From positions 99,510,635-99,574,634 of the forward strand of contig CM054180.1 in assembly GCA_028829895.1 (NCBI GenBank): a stretch of DNA of 64,000 nt, given 5' to 3'. The stretch is from Sinotaia quadrata (Eukaryota > Mollusca > Gastropoda > Architaenioglossa > Viviparidae). The first letter of the stretch is position 1. The number at the start of each line of letters is the position of its first letter. Made by a program: the position numbers and the translations under genes. The notes below the pieces were generated by a model, which was given only the letters and a program-made list of their open reading frames with translations, did not search any database and had not been told where the DNA came from. Positions 1-10,589 of the stretch are shown piece by piece.

Positions 1-469
1 GTTTTGTGACAGCTAGCATATTGGTGAGCTGACTGATTTTACAAAAGTATCTCCACACACAACGAGTAAACTTTAAGTCTAGTTACTTAAAATTCACAAT
101 CACTATAAACAGTATAATCTCCACTCATCAGTGATGGAAACTATTGTAATACAGGTGTCAATACAATATGCAATCAACAAAAAGTTGATCAATATTTTTT
201 AAAAGAGAAAAAAGGATAGACAAAGTAAGACAGTTCTAGATAGTGTTATAAAAATAAGTGAGATAAGAATGCTTTCTAAATGTCTATTACCCTAGTCAAA
301 TGTATCTCTTCTAGCTTTGTTTTTAGCTGAGTGTTTCCCTGTTAGGTTCTAAGCTCAACAGATTTTTCAACAATTGTTTTCCATATTTACTAATGTCAAC
401 ACAATGACAATTAGTTTAAGAATTTTTAACAAATTTCAGCTCATCCCTGGACAGAGCCCACCCACTTTA

Positions 470-1210
470 TGTGATGCTAACACCACCTAGTTAATATTAT
501 TAATTAATCATCCATAACTAATTACAAGTAATGAGAATCTTACTTTATGTTATTAATAATTCTCCAGAAGACACCACTCGTCTCTCTCACTTGGCAGATA
601 TGTGGGCGATGTAAATGTTTTCTCTCTTCCACAACATTAAAGAAAAACATTTACCATCACACAATATTTCCATATAGGGAAAACTTCTTACTAAAGGAGA
701 AGACAATTCCATCTTTTAATCTATGCTTAGTGAGCATCCATTCATCCATTCTTTCCAACATAAGGTTATCAGTGTAAGAAGGTCAATAAATTTATTAAAT
801 CAATAATCAAATATATAACATACATAATGATCAAAGAGCATAGACATAAGCAGTCGATTAACATAAAAACATAATCAAATTTATGGATATCATTAAAATG
901 AGAGTGGAGTTTCAGAGAAATAATTAAAGTCAATGCACATAACCTATTCAAAGATGGAGAATGTTGCGGACATGTTTCAGTCAGTGGTTTGCAGCAAGTC
1001 CCTGCCTTTCATATTTAGGTGAAGTCTCACATGTTCCATTTGAGGCATGTTACACAACTGTTCCAGAATCTTCAATGCTCTCTCCAAGCACAATGTAGAG
1101 AATCAACCTGAGTTTACCTACAAAAATACCATTTATAAGGTTGTGTCACTTGAACATTTTATATAACAATTAAGTCTAGAAATAGAGTTAGGCAAATTTA
1201 CTCTGCCACA
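470..1210 (-). mobile_element. Remnant of LTR family A
   Basis: This stretch is related over much of its length to 49064-50674, which has the signature of a solo LTR, and to pieces near 42150-42440. Shared parts include the segment with 'attaataattctccagaaga' near 550, the run to about 870, and the end 'tttactctgccaca' at 1210. Read on the minus strand it starts TGTGGCAGAG and ends CATCACA, the TG...CA form of an LTR. It is roughly half the length of the 49 kb copy, and its flanks (cttta / catat) do not form a target duplication, so it is probably deleted or rearranged. The small ORFs inside it are not genes. Confidence 0.5.
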
Positions 1211-2201
1211 CATATATTTCATTACCAGGAATTAATTTTATTGATATATGTAATGGTTGGATCAATGCAGATAGCTGCTACGCTGATCACATTTACAATT
1301 TTTCTTCATGTAATAAAATGACAGGTCCAGTGTGAAAGTATGGAGTCTATGTAATATATAAAGCTACTTTAGATGAAAGCTTAAAGCACTGTAGTATGAT
1401 CAGTGTTGTGCACTAACAGCTGGGCAAAGCACTGATGTTTGAATCATATTACTACTCATTTGATTAGTGATTTACCTAAGTAGTATTTAGATAAAGGGCT
1501 TTACAGATTAAAATATTAATTAAGGCTCTCTTGATTTGATAATTATAATTAGTGTAGTTTACTTATGAGTTATATATTTGCTCAGTGTTGATGCTGTTGT
1601 TCATGAAACATAGTTTTAATGAATAAATTGCTGTTATAAAACATTTTAAATACTATTATTTAAACAATATCTTAGTAGAAGATAGGCTTATGTTAAATGA
1701 TGTGCAATCATATTGGCATATCTAACAGAAATTAAAACATTTTAAATACTGCTATTGAGGCATTAAAAAAAAATCTTACCAGAAGTTAGTCTTTTGTCAA
1801 ATGTAATTATATAGGCTTATCCAACAGAGACTAAAACATTTGAAATGCTGTTGTAGAGGTATTTTTAAGCAATCTTTTACTAGTGGATATTTTTTTTTTA
1901 GCATATTAGCATATTAACTGTCGTATAGTGCTGAGCTAATACCCAGGTAGTAAAATTGTGAACGGGTAGCCGTGATGCGTCTGGTATGTCTATACACCAT
2001 CTAATTCTAGGCCATTCTAGGGCACTGCACAGTTGAGGATAGGCACAAAAATAGGTAATGCAAAGGGGTGCAAAGAAAACTGACAGAGGGAGAGCAAGTC
2101 TTCACGCTTTAGATGAGAGAACTGACACTGGTGGCTCAGTACACTCCTCTGGTCATACTCGCATTACCCTTATGTGTGTAGATTTTGGCCTTCTAAATTG
2201 T
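1211..2201. other. AT-rich non-coding DNA
   Basis: No exon-like block or domain was recognised. A short sequence similar to 'aaaacattttaaatactgctattgaggcatt' recurs a few times between 1640 and 1880, suggesting a decayed local repeat. Confidence 0.4.
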
Positions 2202-2758
2202 GCCGGTGTTGGAAAATAATTCCTCCCCAAAACAGTCTCCCCATGATGGATTCATTTTAAAATAAAATCTCTGAGAAGAGAAAATGGATTCTCTCAGATT
2301 AAAATAAAATCACCCATGAATGTAAAATAAATCCACCCCAAAATAAAATCACCTGTGGTGGTGGTGGGAGATTCAGACTTTAATGAATTAAATTTACATT
2401 GGAGCTTCAGTTTTATAGGCTGAGTTATTCCATAATTCTTTGTTCGAGGCTGCTTCCATTGAGTTGTTTATAAAAATCTAACAGTTTGAGAATTATTTTA
2501 TGTGTAGTTAAACTTGCATCTAAACCTCGCCCCATCAGCAGAGAGCCAGATAGTGGCTACGTCATCCAGTTTCGCGACGTCATACTGCAGAGCCCTGTTG
2601 CCTTATGCAGTGCATTGTTAATACAATTAAGGGGGGGGGGTTATATTTTAATTAGGAGCTTTTATTTTAAAACAAAATATCCGTCGGAGAATTTGTTTTA
2701 AAATAAAACCTCCCTACGAGACTTCATTATGGGGGATACTTTATTTGATGACACCGGC
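2202..2758. mobile_element. MITE-like element with GCCGGTGT inverted ends
   Basis: The left end begins GCCGGTGTTGGAAAATAA and the right end, read in reverse, begins GCCGGTGTCATCAAATAA, giving about 18 bp of imperfect terminal inverted repeat. The interior is full of repeats of the type 'aaaataaaatc' in both orientations (2255-2350 and 2660-2710), so the piece could fold back on itself. It has no transposase-like ORF, and no clear target duplication was found next to the ends. A non-autonomous DNA element is the simplest reading; the superfamily is unknown. Confidence 0.5.
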
Positions 2759-3579
2759 CGTGGGTAGGCTCACACACTGAGCAGTAACAGCATGTTAATA
2801 AGACTTCAGTAAACAAACTTGTCAGTATTTTGACGTCAATAAATTAAATAATAATGTTGTAATATTTTTAATATGGGTAAGACATTGTCTGGTGGAGTCA
2901 CACCAAGCGATTGGACAATGATGCAGTGAAGTTTAGTTTATGTAATGATTGATCATATTGAAAATATGTTTGTGTTGTACATATAAAGATCATAACTAAT
3001 AGTAAGTCACTAGATTCACACCATTCAAAATCTAGACAGGTACCCGGGCAGCTTTTTCAGAAAAAAATTGACAGCCCTACTGTTGTAATTATATTCTATT
3101 TGAGGTGACTTAATTAATTGTATACTATTTGAGGTGACTTGTATTTATGCAATTAATTCAAATGCATTTCAGCCTGTTTGCTAAGTCAAATACAATGTTG
3201 ATACAAGTAATAAGACGTGGATTTATGGGGCAATGGCCTTACATATTTTTAATCGGGTATTGTTATTCCTGACTCACCAGCTCCCAACAGATAACTATAT
3301 ATAAAATATAAAAATATGCAAATTACAACACTAAGATTACAAGAGACACTACACTACAATTATGATGCAGAGTTACACTTACATTTAACAGTTACATTAA
3401 CAAAGACACATAAGAATGAACAATTAACACAATAAAATTTAATTATAAAAATCATTTTAAAAGAGATAATATAGGATTTAAGTGATATCATGGTGGTTGT
3501 TTCTTCAATGATCGGATTTATCTGCTTCAATATTTATACTTCCAAACTTCGGAATAATCTGTCTTTCCAAATTAAATGT

Positions 3580-3736
3580 TCATAAACAAATCGTTCTTAG
3601 GAAGACATGGGCCACAACTTTCTCATCTAACAATTGACTCAACTTTTGTCTTGTTAGGTCGTATTGAAGCTCTAGCCCACACAAAATGCACGCTTCATTT
3701 TTGATTCTTTCTGCAGAACCACACAAGCATGTATGT
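3580..3736 (-). other. Exon-like block with paired CxC / CxxC cysteines
   Basis: After an acceptor-like 'ttacaacag' on the minus strand, a frame stays open for 51 codons to a TGA. It encodes a cysteine pattern CLCGS...ACILCGLEL that could bind zinc, followed by a helix-like stretch LSQLLDEKVVAHVF. It could be a terminal exon, a transposon-derived zinc-finger fragment or chance. No neighbouring exon was found and the family is not recognised. Confidence 0.25.
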
Positions 3737-5399
3737 CTGTTGTAAATCAGAAACCCAGAAATATATAATAAGTTTCTTCTTTAACTGTTTAGGTTAGTCT
3801 TAATTATGCTTACCTATCTGAATAAATTCATTGTTGTAAACACTACGAAATTCATAAGAATACATTTTAAATTCTACTTCCTTTCGTTCAGAGTCACTCA
3901 TTTACTTTCTTAATTAAGGTTTCTTAAAATTTGGACTTTTTCACCTGGTTGCTCCAGGGTCACCATCTCTGCTCGTGAGTGTACTGACTCAACATTGTTA
4001 AAGGTTTTTATATGCACTCCCCACTATATTTTTAGAAATTTCTCCTTCCCATGAAGCATCATTTATGACAGCCTGGCACACAATGGTCAACATAAAGGCA
4101 TGCTCTCCACTCTATGTTTATATGCCCACACAAGAGATGCAACCTCCATTACTCTCAATTCTCTCCCCCCCCACCATTCTCCCAGAAATCTGAACTTCTG
4201 ACTATGTACACATTCACACTAGCTATTTATCATTACATATTAAAATCTTTAATTTCAAATTTTGAGTTTTAGCCCAAATGAAATCTCGTTTCACGACAGT
4301 AACATGTATTAAAACATTTAAGTAATATTGTTAAGGAATTTAAATGGATTATTACTAGAGGTTAGTCTTGTGTCCTGTGACATTAAACATATAGATTTCA
4401 ACACTGCATGAATAGATGCTCCCTGTTAGCTGATAGTAATAGTTTTACACATTGTTGACCATTCCACTATATTGTATGCAGAATTGGAACTCACATATGA
4501 ATGCAGTCATTCTGATTATTATAATGTCCAATCTTTGTACACTTTCAGTATTCACAAATGTATAAATTATTAAATTATGTGCATCTAATAAATGTACATA
4601 ATGAAGTTATTTATAGGCACATCCACTTCACAAAAATATTTTTCATATTTTAATATAATTTATCTATATAACCTTTAAATGTAATTTTCATCAGTTAAAT
4701 TAATATACATATCACATTATCTAAACTATGAATTGTTTCCTGAATTTATTTGAATATTTAAGAGACCTATTTCATTTTCAAATTTGGTATGTGTATTCTA
4801 GCACTACACACATGTACAAATATCAGTGTTCTAAAGCGAGGGTGCGACATGCAAGGAGTTATTTGTAATACTATACTTATATTTTTTCTCCTTTATTAAC
4901 AAAATGAACATTTAAAATGCTGTTAACTTCAAGTAAATTTTTTTAAAATGTATTTTAAACATCAGTTCATGTTGTAGGTTTTCGGAAATCTAAATTGTTG
5001 TGTTTATCAATTATATTCATATGTATTATGAACAATATATGCTTGAATAATCTAGGTCTGTTGCTTGGGGGTAATAAGATGAAGGAAACTGAACTTTCAT
5101 TATTATTTGGTTATTATTATTACTTCTAACACTATTCTCTAACCTTTTTATTTTTTATTATGTATTTTCTTATTTATTAAAAATTAGAAGCAGATAAGTT
5201 TTAGTGTCAAGTTTGGGCTAAAAGAAAAGGGTTTGAAAATATCTTAAAATCACCTTACATGTATATGTATTTTTTCATTCAATAATTCAAATATTAACAT
5301 GTTTCTCATATATTTCTTTACATAATGTGTGGTTTATCAGTATATCTTTTAATTGACTGTTTGTGTTCTTGTAAATTAATGAAATTTTTATTTTCACAG

Positions 5400-5494
5400 G
5401 ACCAGAATTGTCCACTTGGAGGACAATTATTATTTTCATCAACACTATTTTGTCATTATTGTCATCATTCTGATTTTCTGTTATGCTTGGGATT
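5400..5494 (+). CDS. Candidate internal exon with a membrane segment
   Basis: A 95-base block has a good acceptor (pyrimidine-rich tract, then ttttcacag) on the left and a consensus donor (GTAAGT) on the right. One frame is open throughout and encodes RIVHLEDNYYFHQHY followed by the very hydrophobic FVIIVIILIFCYAW, which reads like the entry into a transmembrane helix. It would enter with two codon bases supplied by the upstream exon and leave with one. No partner exon was recognised within several kb on either side, so this is a prediction from splice signals and frame only. Confidence 0.35.
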
Positions 5495-6368
5495 GTAAGT
5501 ATATGTTATTAATAAATCTGATTAATGTTAGTGTTAAGATTTGTTCTTCTGATATTGGTAGTTGAATTTGGCAGGCAATAAATATGTCATGTACTCTATG
5601 AACCCACCCTCTTGTAGCTTAGACCAGCCAGAATCATACTCAAGGACATTGGTCACACTCCAGACTAACAGTAGCCCGGTCATGTTGGAATAGATTAAAA
5701 CTGACGTGAACAGGAACTGAGGAAGCCTGTTGAATAAATAGTTCTTTAATTTGAACAAACTGGTAGGTGAGATCAAGTATTGCTAAGATTATTCCATCAC
5801 AGGTAAACAAAAGAATTATGCTAACTGCAACACATCTTTTTGATACGCTGCAACACATCTTTATGATACGTTATATTGTTTATACACTGTTTGCTAAAGC
5901 ACATTGGGTTGTGATTCCCCCTAGTTGCATGATATACTTATTTTCCAACTCCTCTCCCATGCATACATATTTTTGTAAACCACCCATAGTTTTATCATAT
6001 TTTCAGTAGCAGCAAAATATTCTTCACAAAAATATATTTTATAAATACATGTAGATATAAAAGGCAATTCTATTATTATACATCATATTTGTATGTACCA
6101 GTTTTAGATATTTTATTTACAGACTAAAGCATTGAACTGTTCACAGTCAGTTTGTCACAGTCTGATAAAATTGTCCGACTTGGTGACCTACTTGCCTGTT
6201 TACTTCAAATTTTGAATTTGAAACCCTTGTTCCCTTTGTTCAAAGCTTTCCTCTTTCGAGATGCTTCTAGAACAGGTCAAGATGTTATGTAACTTTAGGT
6301 CCATTGTCCAGGTTCTCGAACCAACTACATACTTCGCGATCAGTCACGTGATATGCTTTATGCTCCTC

Positions 6369-6375
6369 TATAAAT
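6369..6375 (+). promoter_or_regulatory. TATA box of solo LTR B
   Basis: 'ctataaatatgggtac' lies about 215 bp into the LTR, where an LTR core promoter is expected. It is not conserved in copy 2, whose equivalent region reads 'tctatgtattttgat', so promoter activity may differ between the copies. Confidence 0.45.
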
Positions 6376-7214
6376 ATGGGTACACGCTTCCGTTCCTTTA
6401 CTGCAAGAACACATTAGCTATATCCATCAGCTAACTCGGGTCATGCGGCAGCCGACAAGCAGATGAGAATCAAGATACTCTTCGACTTCTCATAAAAGGT
6501 ACCATTTTATCTGATAACATTTTGCATATTCTTGATTTAGTATGTATTTGTGCTATGTATTATATTATTTCCATAAATGCTTGAGCACGGTCCAGAGAAA
6601 TGACTGAAAACCTATAAGTTATGGAATATAAATTTATTGTAACACTTTTTCCATTGTAACTTTAATTTATATTGTTTTAATTCACTAAGAGCCAGAATGC
6701 CTGTGCTCGATATGAATTCTCATGTAATTCAATTATTGCGTGTAATTTTAATTGTAAATTGTGAAGCGCTTTGCTGTTTTGAATTATCCCTTTTTGTATG
6801 AACATTAATTTAACGTTGTAACTATTTTTATGATTCATACGTCATGCTGTTAAATGAAACATGCGTGAGAAGATTATATTTTTCTAAATCTAATTGTAAG
6901 CGACGCGAGGTCGAATCTCTAATTCAGCGCATTTACACTGGGACGTGCTTAGGTGGGAGCGTGTTAACTGAAATTACATTAGAACACGTTACTTCTACAG
7001 GTCGGTCTTGTCTTGTCTTGTCTTGGGTCTTGGGCTTGGCTTTACTTTGCCTTTGCCTTTGCCTTTGTCTGGTTGAGCTCTAAGAGTGAGTTCCACATCG
7101 AGAGCCCACGCCACTAAAAATTCAAGTTCACTAGCTACTTAAAAGGAACACCTTTTTCCTGTGCGCCACGTGCGTCGTCGCTATAGTGAGACTGTGAAAT
7201 AGACTGGCTGACTG

Positions 7215-7220
7215 AATAAA
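7215..7220 (+). promoter_or_regulatory. AATAAA in solo LTR B
   Basis: 'actgaataaagagacc' gives a canonical polyadenylation hexamer downstream of the TATA box, consistent with the LTR ending transcripts on the plus strand. Confidence 0.4.
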
Positions 7221-7731
7221 GAGACCAGGCAGATACAGACAATCAGCTGAGTATTCCTCAGTGTACATTCAAATATCAAAAGACAATTGATTGGCATAAT
7301 TCTACGTTAAAACAAGTATAAGCACTTACGTGCAAAGAATTGTGAGATAGACTATTCGCGCTCGTATTTGATCATTGTTAACTTGTTAAAACCTTATTAA
7401 ATCTTATTTTCTTTGTTAAACCTCTTAGTAGTTAATTTTTATGCATAATAGACCTATAGATTTTCTTAGATTGAATGGGGGCGAATGAGCTGAATGAAAA
7501 CAACGAATGCATATTAATTTAGAGGAACTTAACGATTTCAATCTAGCTAACGTTCGCAATTTATCAGTTTGTAAATTTGTCGTCTGCACTACAAGACACA
7601 CTTTTAAACTAGTCAAATGGTAAATTGAGCAACCAGTCTGCATAGGATATGGAGAAGGAATTAATTATATTTAAAGTCTTTAATTATTCTAAGCAGGGTC
7701 TTTAAATAAATACTGGAAACGTAACACAGTT

Positions 7732-9489
7732 CTTTTGTCAACTTGTCAAGTTATTTTTACAACTTCATAAAAAATCAGTAGTGTCTTGCACAAGATAGAG
7801 GGTGCAGATAATACCAGTTCTTTGCACCAATCAGAGAAGATTAATAGTAAGTCCTTATTCAGATAAACTTATGGTACCTGAACCAATGTAGAAGTATAGT
7901 TTATTTAATGTTTAGATATAGTTATATGCATAAAACAACTAACCGTAACATATTATGTTAATGAATACAGCAAACACTCAAACATACAGCATACAAGTCA
8001 AACATACAGCAAGTATGCCAGTTCTTCTGCTAGAGATTTTGGAGTTGGGAAATGAACTCTATTCTAACTCAAGTTGTAGAACTCATGTGACAAAATAAAT
8101 TTGAGTCTTTTGTTAGCCAACAATGGTTTCATTAGACACAGTCAATAACGTTTCCTGTAATTCAGGAAAGGTCAGGTCAGCTAAGGGAGGGGTTTTAATC
8201 CCGCTTATGCAATAATATCACTTCCCATTGACAATTAGTCTATTATTGTAGAAGGTTAAGGTGTGAGGTTGGCATTCCAAAATTATATAATCACCAACTC
8301 AGCACAGGTGGTTTTTGTTCACAATTATTTACGAGAATTTAATATTTAATATTTAAAATTAAAATGAATTTTGGCTTAAATAAGAATTAATATAAAAATA
8401 TTTAGAAAAAATATATTTTTAATTATAATTAGGTGTGTACATTTGCACTTTTTCTGTTACAGAACCTATGGTACAATGAATACAAAATAACCACAATTAG
8501 ACAATAAGGGACCTTGATCTTAACCAACCTAACATCTGATTCAAGTAAAGTGCAGCACTATCTTAGCATTATTAGAGGACACATGAAATCAACTTTCACT
8601 AAAAGAAATATAGACATGCCTGCAAATTGTGTAAATTTAAAGAAGAAATAGTGCCATTTTTAATTATTGTTACAATCATATGATTACAATGTCAATGCCA
8701 AAAAGAGGCAAAAATATCTCAAAATAAAATGAAGAGAGTTTTCAAGTTTGGCGTTTTTGGTTACGATTTAGAACCATAACTGTCAACTGAACAGTTCCAG
8801 GTCAGATTACTGATCAGTGTGTTTTTAAAATAAAATATTCTGAAATACTCTTTATTTCAGCACTGACTGTATTATGAGTTTGCTTTTTCTACTATAAGAA
8901 AAAGAAAAGAATAAAAAGACATTTTTTTTTTCCTATCAATGTCCTTGGTGATAAGGAGATAATTTTGCTCTACTCGCATTTCTGTTTGCTGATGGCATTG
9001 TTAGGACTTTTCCTTTTGTGTGCTATAAGCATTAGTGTTACTGCATTGCTATGTGAGTCCTTAGCAACATTTATGATTATTTCATGTGGGTTAGTCAGAA
9101 CTGAATCTGTCTCATCATTATCATCATCATTCTGTTCTCTTCATCTCTTACTGTTATAACTCTCTGCCCAGTACTCTCATTTTGCCTATAACATACAGGT
9201 ATGTTCTTTATCCTTTTTGAGCAAAGTCTTTCACTAGATTTATTCAGTAATCCATCCTTTGCAATTTATTGAGAAACATTGTCATTATCACTGTGATGAA
9301 GAAAAATTTTCAGACGTATCGTTTGACTTTGGAAGGAGGTATTAATCTTACCTACAAAAATCATTTCTTTTTTAAGCACAGTATTATTTTCAAGACACTT
9401 TTTCATAAGGCTATTTAAAAGCCTTTTTAAAAAAATGCTGTGGATATGTAGCATTTAACTAAATTGGGGCTTCTCATTGTCTTGCTTAT
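7732..9489. other. AT-rich non-coding DNA
   Basis: No gene recognised. The small ORF near 8965-9159 is hydrophobic, but it is made of simple T-rich and TCATCA-type sequence and has no supporting splice signals. Confidence 0.4.
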
Positions 9490-10370
9490 TTCCCTGGTTT
9501 CTCTATTTTGATTTAACATCACTCTGTGTTGTTTTTTCACAATATCTATATGACAAATGCATCATCTTTTTGAAGTTTAATATAAGTTTGCTTTCTTTCT
9601 TTAGATTTAATATCACTATGTGTTGTTTGCTTTCTTTCTTTAGATTTAACATCACTATGTGTTGTTTTATTCACAATGTCTATATGACAAATGCATCATC
9701 TTTTTGAAGTTTAATATGTGTGCTTTCTTTCTTTAGATTTAACATCACTCCGTGTTGTTTTTTTCACAATGTCTATATGACAAATGCATCATCTTTTTGA
9801 AGTTTAATAAGTGTGCTTTCTTTCCTTAGATTTAATATCACTGTGTGTTGTTTTTTTCACAATGTCTATATGACAAATGCATCATCTTTTTGAAGTAAGT
9901 GTGCTTTCTTTCTTTAGATTTAATATCACTGTGTGTTGTTTTTTTCACAATGTCTATATGACAAATGCATAATCTTTTAGAAGTTTAATATAAGTGTGCT
10001 TTCTTTCTTTAGATTTAATATCACTGTGTGTTGTTTTTTTCACAATGTCTATATGACAAATGCATAATCTTTTTGAAGTTTAATATAAGTGTGCTTTCTT
10101 TCTTTAGATTTAACATCACTCTGTGTTGTTTTTTTCACAATGTCTATATGACAAATGCATCATCTTTTTGAAGTGCTTTCTTTCTTTAGATTTAACATCA
10201 CTGTGTGTTGTTTTTTTCACAATGTCTATATGACAAATGCATCATCTTTTTGAAGTGTGCTTTCTTTCTTTAGATTTAACATCACTGTGTGTTGTTTTTT
10301 TCACAATGTCTATATGACAAATGCATCATCTTTTTGAAGTTTAATAAGTGTGCTTTCTTTCTTTACATAT
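9490..10370. repeat. Minisatellite, about 80-95 bp unit, about nine copies
   Basis: The core 'cacaatgtctatatgacaaatgcatcatc' recurs at about 9537, 9671, 9766, 9857, 9947, 10041, 10135, 10217 and 10305. Units differ mainly in the linker, which may read 'gaagtttaatataagtgtg' or lack part of it. Each unit also carries 'tgctttctttctttagattta', a pyrimidine tract followed by TAG that resembles a 3' splice acceptor. Confidence 0.9.
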
Positions 10371-10589
10371 TATGAGATAAGACAGTCTTTTGAAATTTTG
10401 ACTTAATTTATTTCTTCAAAAGTAGCATGGGAGTTTGGCATACATATTACTACAAAATTTATGTTTTTTCATAAAGCATTTATCTCAATTTCTGTGGATT
10501 GTACAATAATCTTGGCCTTTTAATTGATATACTTTTTATTCTCAGAGTGTATTGTTCAACAACCCTGGCCTAAAATACTTCATAAATTT

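Larger units (their letters stand above)
6153..7726 (+). mobile_element. Solo LTR, family B (copy 1)
   Basis: The element starts TGTCACAGTCTGATAAAA and ends GGAAACGTAACA, fitting TG...CA with the partly inverted ends TGTTACG/CGTAACA seen in copy 2. It is flanked by an exact 5-bp duplication, CAGTT (6148-6152 and 7727-7731). It aligns over its whole length with the reverse complement of 17047-18623, which is almost the same size (1574 versus 1577 bp). No gag-pol is attached, so it is a solo LTR left by recombination between two LTRs. Terminal sequence and 5-bp duplication fit Ty3/gypsy elements, though BEL/Pao also make 5-bp duplications. ORFs inside it are not host genes. Confidence 0.85.

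Noticed and set aside
547..951. Small ORFs on both strands
   Set aside because: They lie within the LTR family A remnant and have no domain.
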